Shown here: positions 7,851 to 16,570 of the stretch, piece after piece
Layout of the letters: each line of letters starts with the position of its first letter
Position numbering within the stretch: the stretch's first letter is position 1
DNA from: Flintibacter muris
Lineage (GTDB): Bacteria > Bacillota > Clostridia > Oscillospirales > Oscillospiraceae
Reading direction: 5' to 3'
Length of the DNA: 64,000 bases
Assembly: GCF_943192995.1 (NCBI RefSeq)
Contig: NZ_CALPCP010000013.1
Span: 22,457 to 86,456, forward strand
Notes under the pieces: generated by a model
Told to the model about the DNA's origin: nothing
The model's input: only the letters and a program-made list of their open reading frames with translations
Database searches by the model: none
Made by a program: the position numbers and the translations under genes

Positions 7851-8057
7851 TTAAGGACGTTTCCCGGGGGGGGCCACACGTGACAGTCCTCCAAAGGAGG
7901 CATGAGGTCCGTCCAAATCAATTCCAGGCCCACCCAAAGAAACATCGGGGGGGCCTATCTTGACTGTGGTTTTTTCAACCGTGCCATAGAAGGATGACAC
8001 GCCGCGAGACCCTTTCGCCTTCCGATCGGCAAAACGATTCTGCTTAAATCCAGGCAT
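7851..8057 (-). CDS. Gly/Pro-rich small protein between two defence modules
   Basis: A 68-residue basic protein beginning MPGFKQNRFADRKAKG. The second half is dominated by short Gly/Pro/Asp motifs (KIGPPDVSLGGPGIDLDGP) and it ends in APPGKRP. The ATG at 8057 has AAAGGTGAT upstream; a GTG at 8066 is an alternative and overlaps the stop of a 14-codon frame. A strong terminator sits right after the stop, which argues for a real gene. No known family. It might be a regulator, a toxin-like peptide or a disordered partner of the neighbouring systems. Confidence 0.5.
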   Translation of the reverse strand: MPGFKQNRFADRKAKGSRGVSSFYGTVEKTTVKIGPPDVSLGGPGIDLDGPHASFGGLSRVAPPGKRP

Positions 8058-8062
8058 GATAA

Positions 8063-8275
8063 TCACCTTTCCAATGGAATCAGCAAGCGGTCCTCTTTGC
8101 GACCCATTTCAATTCACATTGAACGTCTTGTGCTTTGCACGGTTCAGTACTTGCAATCTACCTTCAATTTCATTGAAGTTCCCCCGGATTGCAACGTACT
8201 TCCGCCGCATTAAATAGTAGTGGACCGTAATTTGGCTCCCGTGCCTCTGTAAAGGTAATTCCCTTTACAGATCGA
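8063..8275 (-). other. Palindrome-rich leader with two tiny coupled frames
   Basis: Upstream of the Gly/Pro-rich gene, the minus strand has a 33-codon frame (8109-8210) and a 14-codon frame (8063-8107) whose stop overlaps the GTG at 8066. Three perfect inverted repeats occur here: TTCAAT/ATTGAA at 8108-8123, CTTCAAT/ATTGAAG at 8162-8178, and TCTGTAAAGG/CCTTTACAGA at 8246-8271. These could be operators, a structured leader or a small RNA. From 8276 to 8618 the DNA is AT-rich and I see no gene. Confidence 0.35.
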
Positions 8276-8618
8276 TAAAACACTCATGCCTGGTTTTCCA
8301 AGCACTGTAAATGTTTTTCGCTTGACGGCGCAAGATCGTTCCTAAATATTTTACCACAGGGAGCCTACATTTTGCAATAGCCAAAGAAAATTTTCACAGC
8401 ACGAAAGATTAAACTTTTCAATTTGCAATTTTAACCAAATTTTCTCATTTTATGTATTTTTATAACTTTTTATCGTATATGAACATGCCACCACCAAGAG
8501 TTCTTTAAAAACCGCACCTGATCTTTCCCATTCTGCTCCCAGTCCCGACAGGACCCATTACCCTGCCCCGTCCGCCAAATATCTGCCAGCCTCACCACTT
8601 CGCATCAAAAGGAGCGTT

Positions 8619-8753
8619 TTATTTGCGTTGCCTGTTTGCAGACATCATCAAAAGCTGCTCCAGCCAAGCTGTCCAGTCCTTCACGCCGCCGGCGTCAGCA
8701 TCGTACCAGAAGATCATCTCTCCATCGAAGGTGGTCCAAATCTCTTTATACCG
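8619..8753 (-). pseudogene. Truncated open frame downstream of the HNH gene
   Basis: A 44-codon frame directly after the HNH stop, opened by a stop codon rather than a start, encoding RYKEIWTTFDGEMIFWYDAD and then GGVKDWTAWLEQLL. The composition looks like real protein, so it may be the 3' end of a third gene whose front was deleted. I cannot assign a family. Confidence 0.35.
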
Positions 8754-8761
8754 TCAGTCTA

Positions 8762-9919
8762 TCAAGATTTCTCTTCGGTCAGGCCTTTTATCTCCATGTC
8801 GATGTCGTGAGTCAGCTTTCCCAGGGGGCGCCGGCCCCATTGGGCCTGGTCGATGTCCATCAGATACATCATGGTCTTCACGTCCTGGAGTGTGTGAAAG
8901 GCATCTGGAAACATGCTGCACAGGGTTTGCAGATACTCGCTGCTGAACACGTAATTTTTCCAAAACAGGTATAAAATATAATCCTTATGTTTGTTGTAAA
9001 GAGGTACCAGCTGAAACAAATCCTTGGAGGCCTCAACCCTGTCCCGCAGCTTTTCCGGAAGACCTCCGTCCACAGTATCCAGCGTCACACTGAATTCCTC
9101 CTGTGTGTCTTGACAGCCTGTCAGGTAGCGCAGGCTTTTCTCCGGCCTGGTGCGGAATACCACCCTTGTCCCCATCTGGTCCGAATAGGGGTACAGCACC
9201 TCCTCATCCCGGTCTCCCTTACTCTGGTTGCACAGGCCGCAGGAGGGAATCAGGTTCATGAGGGAAACGGCGAAATACGGGTATTTCGATTGGCTCTTGT
9301 AGTGGTCGAACTGCGGTCTGGACGTTCCCTCCCCCTCCGTCAAGGTCACAGTGTACAGCCGGTTACAGTAGGGGCACACGTTGACATCCATATATTCCAG
9401 CAGCTTCGCCGCCAGGGGATTGCTGGAAAAGTCCTTGTAGCGGAACACCTCGTTTAGAAGCTTCTGAACGGATTCTTTTTTCTGGATTGCCCCAATCATT
9501 CTCAGCGCCTGGGGCAGCTCGTCCATTTTCACCGTCAGCAGCGTCCGCAGATTGCCTCGCCGGACCGCAGGCCCGCCCCCCGCCGTGTACAAATACCAGT
9601 ACAGCTCCGGGCTGGCTTTCCAGATCAGTTTCGCGGCCAGCAGACGGTCCTGCGCCAGCCGCTCCTCCTTGGAGTCCGCCGGGCCTGCGATGTGGTACTT
9701 CTTCAACAGCTTCAGATATTTTTTGGTCCGCATTCGGGCTCTTTTCCCGGATTTCTTCAAAAAATCTTCGGGTGCTATCGTAATTCCTCTCACATGCAAT
9801 ACCCGGCCATCCAGGACATCTTCCGGATCAAATGGCAGCACATATGCTGCCAGATATAAATAGCAGTCCAGAATCGCATCTCCCCGGGGGTGCTCTTTAT
9901 AGGTCAAAATCCGTATCAT
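8762..9919 (-). CDS. HNH endonuclease, Septu PtuB-like
   Basis: A 385-residue protein. Residues 182-234 form an HNH/treble-clef nuclease: CPYC (182-185), FDHYKSQ with His206, N222 in LMNLIPSC, and CGLCNQSKG (Cys227, Cys230). This spacing resembles the PtuB-type HNH nucleases of Septu and some retron systems. The N-terminal 170 residues are helical and charged, and the C-terminal 150 residues carry no motif I know. The start is the ATG at 9919 with AGGAGG 4-9 bp upstream, overlapping the ATPase stop by 23 bp; a longer frame to 10039 is only the overlap with the ATPase gene. It is the probable effector that cuts nucleic acid when the ATPase partner releases or activates it (known for Septu, inferred here). 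Confidence 0.8.
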   Translation of the reverse strand: MIRILTYKEHPRGDAILDCYLYLAAYVLPFDPEDVLDGRVLHVRGITIAPEDFLKKSGKRARMRTKKYLKLLKKYHIAGPADSKEERLAQDRLLAAKLIWKASPELYWYLYTAGGGPAVRRGNLRTLLTVKMDELPQALRMIGAIQKKESVQKLLNEVFRYKDFSSNPLAAKLLEYMDVNVCPYCNRLYTVTLTEGEGTSRPQFDHYKSQSKYPYFAVSLMNLIPSCGLCNQSKGDRDEEVLYPYSDQMGTRVVFRTRPEKSLRYLTGCQDTQEEFSVTLDTVDGGLPEKLRDRVEASKDLFQLVPLYNKHKDYILYLFWKNYVFSSEYLQTLCSMFPDAFHTLQDVKTMMYLMDIDQAQWGRRPLGKLTHDIDMEIKGLTEEKS

Positions 9920-11984
9920 GCTTCCTCCTGTCCCGTTCCTGCCTGAGCCGGCAGTATTCCCGCTCCAGCTCCTCGTCCGAAAGCCGGCGGACCCGGTCAT
10001 CCCTCCTGCGCCACGGCAGCTTCTGCTCCAGCTCCTCAATCCACAGCAGCGCCTTCCGGCGGATGATCGGCTCCGCGATCAGCTCCGCGCAGGGGCGGTA
10101 CCGGTGCTCCAGCAAATAGCCAAGCTCCTCCGTCTGCCCCTTTGAATTGGACGCCAGAGCGGCCTCCACTCCTTTCAGATCCTCAAAAAGGCGGTCGATC
10201 TTGCGCCGGGCAAAGCGCCCGATGGTACCGTTTTTCAGGAAAAAGCTGTCCCGAAACAGGAGGTGGATGTTCTGCCCAAAGGTCCCTCCATGGGCGGACT
10301 CGTCCACAACAGCGCAATGGCGCTCCGGGTCCAGCTTTAAGTAGATCACGTTCTGCTGTGGGACGTCGCTCAGCAAAATCGGTGAATGGGTGGAAAGTAT
10401 GATCTGAATATCCTGGCAGCACTGCGGGGGATATATCCGGGGCAGGAACGCTGTCAGCAGGTCAATCAGTTCCAACTGCCAGTCGGGATGATAGGTCAGG
10501 TCTGCCTCGTCAATGAGCAGGATAACGCTGTCACACACAACAGCTTGATCATTCCGGAATTTGTTGATAATACGGTAATCTTCAGCCTTGGAGCTGGCGT
10601 AATCTTCCCCGAAGATATAGTAGAGGGACGCAAACAGGCTGAGCAGGCTGTTTTCCCCGCTGCTGAGCCCCCAGTGGAAATCCAGAAAATAATCCGGCTC
10701 ACAAATCCGGCGGTATTTTTCCAAAAACTCCATAAACCACTCTGTATCCGTTGCATCAACGAAAAAAGTGATAGATGTGCGCTCCGTGTCCAGATGAAAC
10801 GTGCCCCATAACTTCGTTTCAAGCCTGAAATGCTCTTCCAGCTTCTCATTCCCAATAAATTGCAAAAATTTCAGGCAATGCTCCTTCAGTGTCTTCCATT
10901 CTATAGCGAAGCAATTCATGATAGAATCAATTTCTACCCACGCTTCTTCCACCGTTCCACTGTAATGAACCGCACTCGGTTCCCATTCTGCAAGCAGCTT
11001 CTGGAGCCTGACCTTCTCTATGTCATCCATCCCGTTTGCCGCACTTCTGACTGCGCACCAGATAGCGCACCGTTTTAACTGCTCTCTCAAAAGAATATAC
11101 CCATAATTTGAGATTGGGTCTGTCCTGCGGTTTAGCTCCTTGTCCCGGGGTGGATACAGTTCAGAAAATAACAGTTCATCAATCTTCCACGCCGAAAAAT
11201 CGTTGTCATCATAATAATCGTTCGTATCCAGCGCGGAGGACAAACGGTTGTCCAGCAGCAGGTCAATATAGAGCCTCTCCGGCACAGGCATCGGATAGCC
11301 CTCCTCCTTTAGTCCAACACATGTCTGGCGCTGGCGCTTATCGAAGACAAATTTGATCTGCTTGTACTGCTCATACAAAAGGTAGGATTCCAATTCCAAT
11401 GAACCGGAGCGCGAGGCCTGATTTACATCCTTGTCAGCGTCAGACACGAGCAGATTTCCCACTGAGCAGTCATAAAGTGGGGCGGACCGGTCGCTGGGAT
11501 ACCACTGGCTTCTCCGGCTGTCCCGCACGGTCAGCGCGTTGGTCAAATAAATCAGCTTTGTCCTGCCCAAAATACGGCTCACGCTGTCGCGATCCAACCA
11601 CTTCGGCAGGCTATAGTTCCCAAAGCCCTTCCACTCTCTTACCGGAGCGACATTCCGCTCCGGATTATAGTACCCAACCAGCTTATCGCCCTCTTGAAAA
11701 ATCAATATGCCCTCTGCGTCTCCATTCCCGCTACCATGGGCATCCAGAAAAAGCTCTATAACGGCCTGCATCAGACTCGTTTTCCCCGCGCCGTTGCTGC
11801 CCACAACAACACTGAGGCCGCTGATATTCTCTCCCCAAAACCGCTCCGGGAGGCGGAATTTGGTATCTGACGCAGTAAGCCTGCCGGTCTCTCCATCAAA
11901 ATGCAGCCGCATCTCCGGGCTAAAATTGAACTCCACTTCACGAAGATTGCAGTATTTATTGATATACAGATATATTAACCGCAT
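9897..11984 (-). CDS. AAA/ABC-type ATPase, Septu PtuA-like
   Basis: A 695-residue ATPase of the SMC/RecF/OLD-like group. The N-terminus MRLIYLYINKYCNLREVEF is the usual opening beta element; Walker A is GSNGAGKTS (62-70), the ABC signature LSSGENSLL lies near 440-448, Walker B is VILLIDEADLTYHPDW (about 487-502), and the H-loop is STHSP (531-535). No Toprim domain is seen, unlike OLD nucleases. The arrangement with the HNH gene matches Septu PtuA-PtuB, where the ATPase forms a complex that restrains the nuclease until infection. It is the first gene of a two-gene operon with its own promoter. GGGGAGGG precedes the ATG. Confidence 0.82.
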   Translation of the reverse strand: MRLIYLYINKYCNLREVEFNFSPEMRLHFDGETGRLTASDTKFRLPERFWGENISGLSVVVGSNGAGKTSLMQAVIELFLDAHGSGNGDAEGILIFQEGDKLVGYYNPERNVAPVREWKGFGNYSLPKWLDRDSVSRILGRTKLIYLTNALTVRDSRRSQWYPSDRSAPLYDCSVGNLLVSDADKDVNQASRSGSLELESYLLYEQYKQIKFVFDKRQRQTCVGLKEEGYPMPVPERLYIDLLLDNRLSSALDTNDYYDDNDFSAWKIDELLFSELYPPRDKELNRRTDPISNYGYILLREQLKRCAIWCAVRSAANGMDDIEKVRLQKLLAEWEPSAVHYSGTVEEAWVEIDSIMNCFAIEWKTLKEHCLKFLQFIGNEKLEEHFRLETKLWGTFHLDTERTSITFFVDATDTEWFMEFLEKYRRICEPDYFLDFHWGLSSGENSLLSLFASLYYIFGEDYASSKAEDYRIINKFRNDQAVVCDSVILLIDEADLTYHPDWQLELIDLLTAFLPRIYPPQCCQDIQIILSTHSPILLSDVPQQNVIYLKLDPERHCAVVDESAHGGTFGQNIHLLFRDSFFLKNGTIGRFARRKIDRLFEDLKGVEAALASNSKGQTEELGYLLEHRYRPCAELIAEPIIRRKALLWIEELEQKLPWRRRDDRVRRLSDEELEREYCRLRQERDRRKHDTDFDL

Positions 11985-12054
11985 ATAGCCCTCCCCATAA
12001 TTACGGTTTCTCTCCTCCGTGGAGGGAGCTTGCCGTTTGTGTGTTTTTAGGGAT

Positions 12055-12082
12055 ATTATACCGATTGCCCAAACAAAATCAA
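12055..12082 (-). promoter_or_regulatory. Promoter of the ATPase-HNH operon
   Basis: Minus-strand -35 TTGATT (12077-12082), 16-bp spacer, -10 TATAAT (12055-12060), about 70 bp before the ATPase start. The leader contains a CTCC/GGAG stem near 12012-12030. Confidence 0.55.
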
Positions 12083-12180
12083 CCGCGTCCTTTTAAGTAT
12101 GACTGTTTCAAGATTAAATCCCCCTCGGTACAAGGCTTCTTTGACGCATCTTTTTTGCCAACGAAACACACTTTTTCGCA

Positions 12181-12213
12181 GTCAGGACCACCCGCATAAC
12201 GGGTGGTCCTGAC
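12181..12213 (-). terminator. Perfect 14-bp hairpin beyond the LacI gene
   Basis: GTCAGGACCACCCG/CGGGTGGTCCTGAC with loop CATAA. It lies about 180 bp past the LacI stop. No U-run follows on the minus strand, so termination is uncertain; it may also block read-through into the defence operon. The rest of 11985-12395 shows only the ATPase promoter. Confidence 0.45.
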
Positions 12214-12395
12214 TGTTTAGGAAAAGAATAACAAAATTATCGCCTGCAAGTCCGCACTTGTGTGAGGCCAGGAGGAAAATGGCAAAACAGGTTTGCCGTG
12301 CCTCAACCTGGCACCCCCAAAACTTCTCCACTATCCGATTAGAGAAATCCTTCCAGCGTACGGTGTCGAACCGGGAAAACAAGCCTGTTTTGTGC

Positions 12396-13439
12396 TTATA
12401 ATTTCTGCACACTGTTTCCCTCAAAAAAAGTAGGCTCAATAATAATGTTGGAGCTGATATACGGCTGAGTATCCCGCTTAGAGGACTTACGGGCCTGAAT
12501 ACGCTCCAGCATTTGCTTAACCGCCGCCTGCCCCAGCGCCCTCTGGTTCGCGCCGAAAGTGGAAAAGGAGATTTCCGGTATCATGCTGGTTTGAACGGGG
12601 TCTAGGGAGATCAAACTTAGGTCTTTGGGAATCTGTTTCCCCATCTTCCGGCACTGCAGATAAAAGTCAATGGCCACCTCGTGAGACAAGCTGATAACAG
12701 CTGTGGTGTTCGGATGTTCCTGGAACACTCGAGACACATCAAAGGGATTGCGGCTTTTCAGCGCGTCTGAATAAGAGGTGATATCAATTTCATAGACGCT
12801 GCTTTCTGAAAAGGGAAAGCCGCTGTCCATCAATGCGCACCGGTATCCCCAGTAGGCGTTGCGCCCGGCGATCATGGTCTGCGGAACACCCAGCAGAACG
12901 ATATGTCTGTGTCCCATAGACAGCAGATATAGTACCGATTGATAGGCGGCCTTTTGATCGTCGCCCAAAATGGAGTCACAGGAGGAGGCCAGGTCCTGCC
13001 GGTGGATCATTACAATGGGCATGTCGCTGTTGGTAGCCTGCATCAATTTTTTGGGGGTCGCACTTGCTGTCACCAAAAAGGTCCCTGCCAGTTTGTTGGC
13101 CATAGCGACGTCCAGATAAGAGTCACACAGCTCTGTGCTGTAGTCGCTGTTGCACAGCCAAACCATGTAATTGTGATCGTACAGTCCCTTTTGAATGACC
13201 TTTGCGATCTCAATTTGGGCAATACTGGAGATGTTGCCGACAATCAGGGCCACCGTATTAGAAAATCCCTGCGCCAGGCTCTGAGCCATCTTATTGGGCT
13301 GATAGCCGGTCTCCTGAATCACGTGCTCCACAAGCCGACGGCTCCTGGCGCTGACATTGGGACTATTTTGCAGAACGCGGGAAACCGTGGCGCGGGACAG
13401 TCCGCAAGCCTTTGCGATATCATCAATCGTTGTACTCAT
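12396..13439 (-). CDS. LacI-family transcriptional regulator
   Basis: A 347-residue repressor. The N-terminal LacI helix-turn-helix is TIDDIAKACGLSRATVSRVLQ with hinge region NKMAQSLAQG; the remainder is a periplasmic-binding-protein-like effector domain (ALIVGNISSIAQ, ISLDPVQTSMIPEISFSTF). The start at 13439 has AGGAG upstream; a start 7 codons earlier would bury that site. It is transcribed in the same direction as the nitrilase gene and lies next to the divergent control region that contains LacI-type operators, so it likely represses the hydrolase and transporter genes until an inducer is present. Confidence 0.9.
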   Translation of the reverse strand: MSTTIDDIAKACGLSRATVSRVLQNSPNVSARSRRLVEHVIQETGYQPNKMAQSLAQGFSNTVALIVGNISSIAQIEIAKVIQKGLYDHNYMVWLCNSDYSTELCDSYLDVAMANKLAGTFLVTASATPKKLMQATNSDMPIVMIHRQDLASSCDSILGDDQKAAYQSVLYLLSMGHRHIVLLGVPQTMIAGRNAYWGYRCALMDSGFPFSESSVYEIDITSYSDALKSRNPFDVSRVFQEHPNTTAVISLSHEVAIDFYLQCRKMGKQIPKDLSLISLDPVQTSMIPEISFSTFGANQRALGQAAVKQMLERIQARKSSKRDTQPYISSNIIIEPTFFEGNSVQKL

Positions 13440-13523
13440 AACTGAACTACGCTCCTGCAAACATTACTGTTTTCAGTTATAAATATACACGATCACGCGC
13501 TTGTTGTCAAATGCGGCTGTATT

Positions 13524-14342
13524 TCAGCGCAGAGTGTAGCAATCAGGGCGGCGGTTCTGCCAGGTGGCCAGCCGCTGACGGACCTGCTCCTGATAGTCCA
13601 TATCCAACTGGGCATAAGCAATGCTGACCTTGTTGGGACATTGGGCCAGTACAGTTCCCCAAGGGTCCACTACACAGGATCGGCCAAAGGGGATTTCTGA
13701 GGACATTTGGCCGTATTGGTTTACAGCGACCACATAGGTCTGATTGAGGAGAGCTGTACAGTTTACCAACGCATCCCAGTGATCGGTGCGGGGGGGCAGG
13801 GGGTTACCAGCAGGCCAAAAAGCGGGGACAAAAATAATATTGGCCCCCTCCTGAACCATGCCGCGGGCTAACTCTGGGAAGCGCAGGTCATAGCAAACCA
13901 TCATACCCACTCGTCCGATATCTGTATCGAATACGGCGCTGTGGCTGCCGGCCTCTACGGTCTCCGACTCGTCATAGTTCATCGCCTTCATCAGGTGTAT
14001 TTTGTCGTACTGCCCAATGATTTCTCCTTCTCTGTTGATAAACAGCTCAGTGTTGTAGTATTTTCCATTCTCCGCCAAACGGTGAAATGTACCCGGGATT
14101 AGGTTGACGTGATGCTTTTGGGCCAGTTCCCGCATCTGAGTGACAAAATAGCCGTCCAGATCTTCAGGCTTACCAAGCCGGGTGGCCTCAGCGGCATCCA
14201 CATCGTAGTAACAGTCCTCCGGAAAAACAGCGATGTCCACGCCTCCTTCCTGAACGGCCTGCTCCACCATTCGTGCAATCAGCGCAACATTTTCCTTGGG
14301 AGTACCGACAGTGTCTGACTGGCACAGCGCTACCTTTACCAT
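13524..14342 (-). CDS. Carbon-nitrogen hydrolase (nitrilase superfamily)
   Basis: A 272-residue enzyme with the Glu-Lys-Cys triad of the family: Glu42 in VFPEDCYY, Lys114 in YDKIHLMK and Cys150 in VCYDLRFPE. Such enzymes hydrolyse amides, N-carbamoyl compounds or omega-amides; the YDLRFPE context is typical of Nit2/amidase-like branches. The start is the ATG at 14342 with GAAGGAGGT upstream. It is divergent from the creatininase/TRAP genes and shares their control region, so its substrate is probably imported by that TRAP system or generated by the creatininase-family enzyme. The exact substrate cannot be read from sequence. Confidence 0.88.
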   Translation of the reverse strand: MVKVALCQSDTVGTPKENVALIARMVEQAVQEGGVDIAVFPEDCYYDVDAAEATRLGKPEDLDGYFVTQMRELAQKHHVNLIPGTFHRLAENGKYYNTELFINREGEIIGQYDKIHLMKAMNYDESETVEAGSHSAVFDTDIGRVGMMVCYDLRFPELARGMVQEGANIIFVPAFWPAGNPLPPRTDHWDALVNCTALLNQTYVVAVNQYGQMSSEIPFGRSCVVDPWGTVLAQCPNKVSIAYAQLDMDYQEQVRQRLATWQNRRPDCYTLR

Positions 14343-14383
14343 AAATAATACCTCCTTCAATTACTTTTTGCGCGTCTCCATAA

Positions 14384-14397
14384 TGAAAGCGCTACCA
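14384..14397. promoter_or_regulatory. LacI-type operator 1
   Basis: TGAAAGCGCTACCA matches the TGNAANCGNTNNCA pattern of LacI/CcpA-type sites. It lies 42 bp upstream of the nitrilase start in the divergent region 14343-14693. Confidence 0.7.
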
Positions 14398-14591
14398 ATT
14401 TTATGTATGTGGCGTATAAATAACAGTTTTCACGCTATGCTTACTATGCTTTATTTCAAGAGTAAAGTCAATAATAAACATAGAAAAATCAGACTTTATA
14501 CACTATTTTCGTCGTTATGTACAATTCATGGTCTGAATTTTGTGTAAAATATGAATTGAATTTTAGGCGGAAAAGTTGTAAGTTTGTAAAT

Positions 14592-14605
14592 AGAGAGCGC
14601 TCCCA
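14592..14605. promoter_or_regulatory. LacI-type operator 2
   Basis: AGAGAGCGCTCCCA, with the same central AGCGCT as operator 1, about 90 bp upstream of the creatininase start. The two sites are about 208 bp apart, which would allow looping. The AT-rich DNA between them must contain both promoters, but I see no strong -35/-10 pair. Confidence 0.6.
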
Positions 14606-14693
14606 ATTCGCGGTGAATATTTGCTAATTACCGGATCCAGGCAGAGAGAACCTGCCGCAACCTGATTACAGTTTCTTTGGAGGAAAAGTAAAT

Positions 14694-15434
14694 ATGAGAA
14701 CCAATATTGTCAGCGAAATGTCCTGGGTCGAGTTCGACCAGCGCCGAAAGGAGACGAATACTGTCATTCTTCCTTCCGGCGCCACCGAGGTCTATGGTCC
14801 ACATCTGCCAATGGGCAGCGATATTCTGGTCTCCCGCAAAATTGCGGAGTTGGTGGCGGAACAGACTGGCGCCCTGGTAGGGCCCAGTCTGGAGGTGGGG
14901 CAGTCTTATGACTTGAACGCCTTCCCAGGTACAATCGCCACCCGGAGCTCCCATTTGAAAGCGGTCTACCGGGATATCTGTGAGGGCTTTATTAAGTGGG
15001 GATTCCAGAACATTTTTATTGTCAACAGCCATGTGGCCAATACACAGCCTCTGAATGAGCTGATGGATGAGTTACGGCAGGAGCATGGGGTAAACGGCGG
15101 ACTGATTGCTTTCTGGCAGTACATTCCTGGCCTGACCCAAGATCTGTGGGAAACAGACACTCCCCATGGCCATGCCAGTGAGGCGGGCACGTCGGTGCTG
15201 CTCCACCTTTTCCCGGAATTGGTAGACATGAGCAAGGCGGTCAACTCCCCTGCTCTGATTGAGGACCCCTACCCTCGCATTACAGTCTATACAGATTTCA
15301 TTGAGTACACAAAAACCGGCACCTTGGGCGATGCCACCAAGGGGACCGCTGAAAAAGGCGCGGAGACGGTTAAGCGGGCTGTGGACGAAATCAGTGCTTT
15401 TATCAATGAGTGCATGATTTCAAAAAAACAGTAA
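14694..15434 (+). CDS. Creatininase-family amidohydrolase
   Basis: A 246-residue protein. The family signature is ATEVYGPHLPMGSD, with Glu32 and Asp43 in the metal-ligand positions; the usual His of the EQH triplet is Tyr34 here. SHVAN gives His113 and HGHASEAGTS supplies His160 and Glu163. The family includes creatinine amidohydrolase, formamide deformylases and MftE, so the exact reaction is open. GGAGG is 12 bp before the ATG. It is the first gene of the rightward unit ahead of the TRAP transporter and probably acts on the imported compound in the cytoplasm. Confidence 0.85.
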   Translation: MRTNIVSEMSWVEFDQRRKETNTVILPSGATEVYGPHLPMGSDILVSRKIAELVAEQTGALVGPSLEVGQSYDLNAFPGTIATRSSHLKAVYRDICEGFIKWGFQNIFIVNSHVANTQPLNELMDELRQEHGVNGGLIAFWQYIPGLTQDLWETDTPHGHASEAGTSVLLHLFPELVDMSKAVNSPALIEDPYPRITVYTDFIEYTKTGTLGDATKGTAEKGAETVKRAVDEISAFINECMISKKQ

Positions 15435-15498
15435 ACTCTGGAAGCAGAAGTAGAGTTTGCACCATAAAGGAATACGGATAATGTGTAGGAGGTTTTAT

Positions 15499-16551
15499 AT
15501 GAAAAAGTTACTTGCTGCGGTTCTTACCTTTGCAATGTGTCTGAGCCTTGCGGCGTGCGGCAATCAAAGCAGCCCCAGTCAGGCATCCTCTTCTGTTAAA
15601 TCTGACGGCACTGCCCAAAGCACATTTGAGAAGATGACGATCAAGGTCTCGTATTCCACAGGAGACAATGGCCTGGATGGAATTGCCTGCGCTAAGCTAA
15701 AGGAGCTTGTGGCGGAACGGACTGACGGTGCCGTGACAATCGAGGGCTACGGAAATGCCCAACTGGCCGGCGGCGATATGGACCGCATGGTTGAGCTGCT
15801 TATCCAGGGCGGCGCATATGACATGTGTATCCTTTCTGAGGCTGTGATGGAGAGCATCAACCCTGAGTTTTATATTTTGGAATCACCCTTTGTATTTAAA
15901 AGCTATGAGGATGCCTATGAGCGCATTGACTCGGAAGAGGGCCAGCAGTGGCTGAAGGATGAGTTCAATGAAACCGGCCTGACTTACCTGGCCAGCCTTG
16001 GAAACGGCATTTTACAGATGACCAACTCCAAGCACCCGGTGTATGAGCCCGCCGACCTGGCCGACCTGCGCTTCCGCGTCTATGGTGATAACGATATGCG
16101 CCTGATTAAGGCTCTGGGCGGCGACGCGTTTGTAATGAGCTTCTCCGAACTCTATTCCGCTCTGCAGCAGAAGACGGTAGATGGACAAATCAACGGCTTG
16201 GCCACCATCGCCTCTGCCAATCTGCAGGAGGTCCAGAGCTACTGCACCATTATGAATATGTCGCTGTCTACATTCCACATTGTATGTAATACTAACGCTT
16301 GGGATGGTTACAGTGAGGAACTGCGGCAAGTTCTGGAGGAGTGCGCCAAGGAGGCGGCCCAGTATGCAAGAGAAGAGCTTTCCAGCCAGGAAGCAGGCCT
16401 GCGTAGCGAGTTTGAGACTCAAGGCATGACCTTCTGCGATCTGACCGACGAACAGTTGAACGCCTTTAAGGAACTGGCCCGTCCGGTTACTGAAGAAAAT
16501 CTGGCTGGTATGGATGAGAAGACCCTTCAGGTTTGGGGCCTGGACTCATAA
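15499..16551 (+). CDS. dctP: TRAP transporter solute-binding lipoprotein (DctP type)
   Basis: A 350-residue protein with a lipoprotein signal (LLAAVLTFAMCLSLAAC, lipobox LAAC) and a Ser-rich linker, then a DctP fold. MTIKVSYSTG starts the mature domain; LRFRVYGDNDMRLIKALGG and FSELYSALQQKTVDGQ match the conserved ligand-pocket segments, including the central Arg expected to bind a carboxylate. The start at 15499 has TAGGAGG upstream; the frame extends further but lacks a site. The membrane-anchored protein captures an organic acid-like ligand for the DctQM permease. Confidence 0.93.
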   Translation: MKKLLAAVLTFAMCLSLAACGNQSSPSQASSSVKSDGTAQSTFEKMTIKVSYSTGDNGLDGIACAKLKELVAERTDGAVTIEGYGNAQLAGGDMDRMVELLIQGGAYDMCILSEAVMESINPEFYILESPFVFKSYEDAYERIDSEEGQQWLKDEFNETGLTYLASLGNGILQMTNSKHPVYEPADLADLRFRVYGDNDMRLIKALGGDAFVMSFSELYSALQQKTVDGQINGLATIASANLQEVQSYCTIMNMSLSTFHIVCNTNAWDGYSEELRQVLEECAKEAAQYAREELSSQEAGLRSEFETQGMTFCDLTDEQLNAFKELARPVTEENLAGMDEKTLQVWGLDS

Positions 16552-16570
16552 GTCTTTCCAGACATAAACC

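Noticed and set aside
8762..11984. Retron with ATPase-HNH effectors
   Set aside because: No reverse transcriptase gene is present on either side; only the effector-like pair remains.
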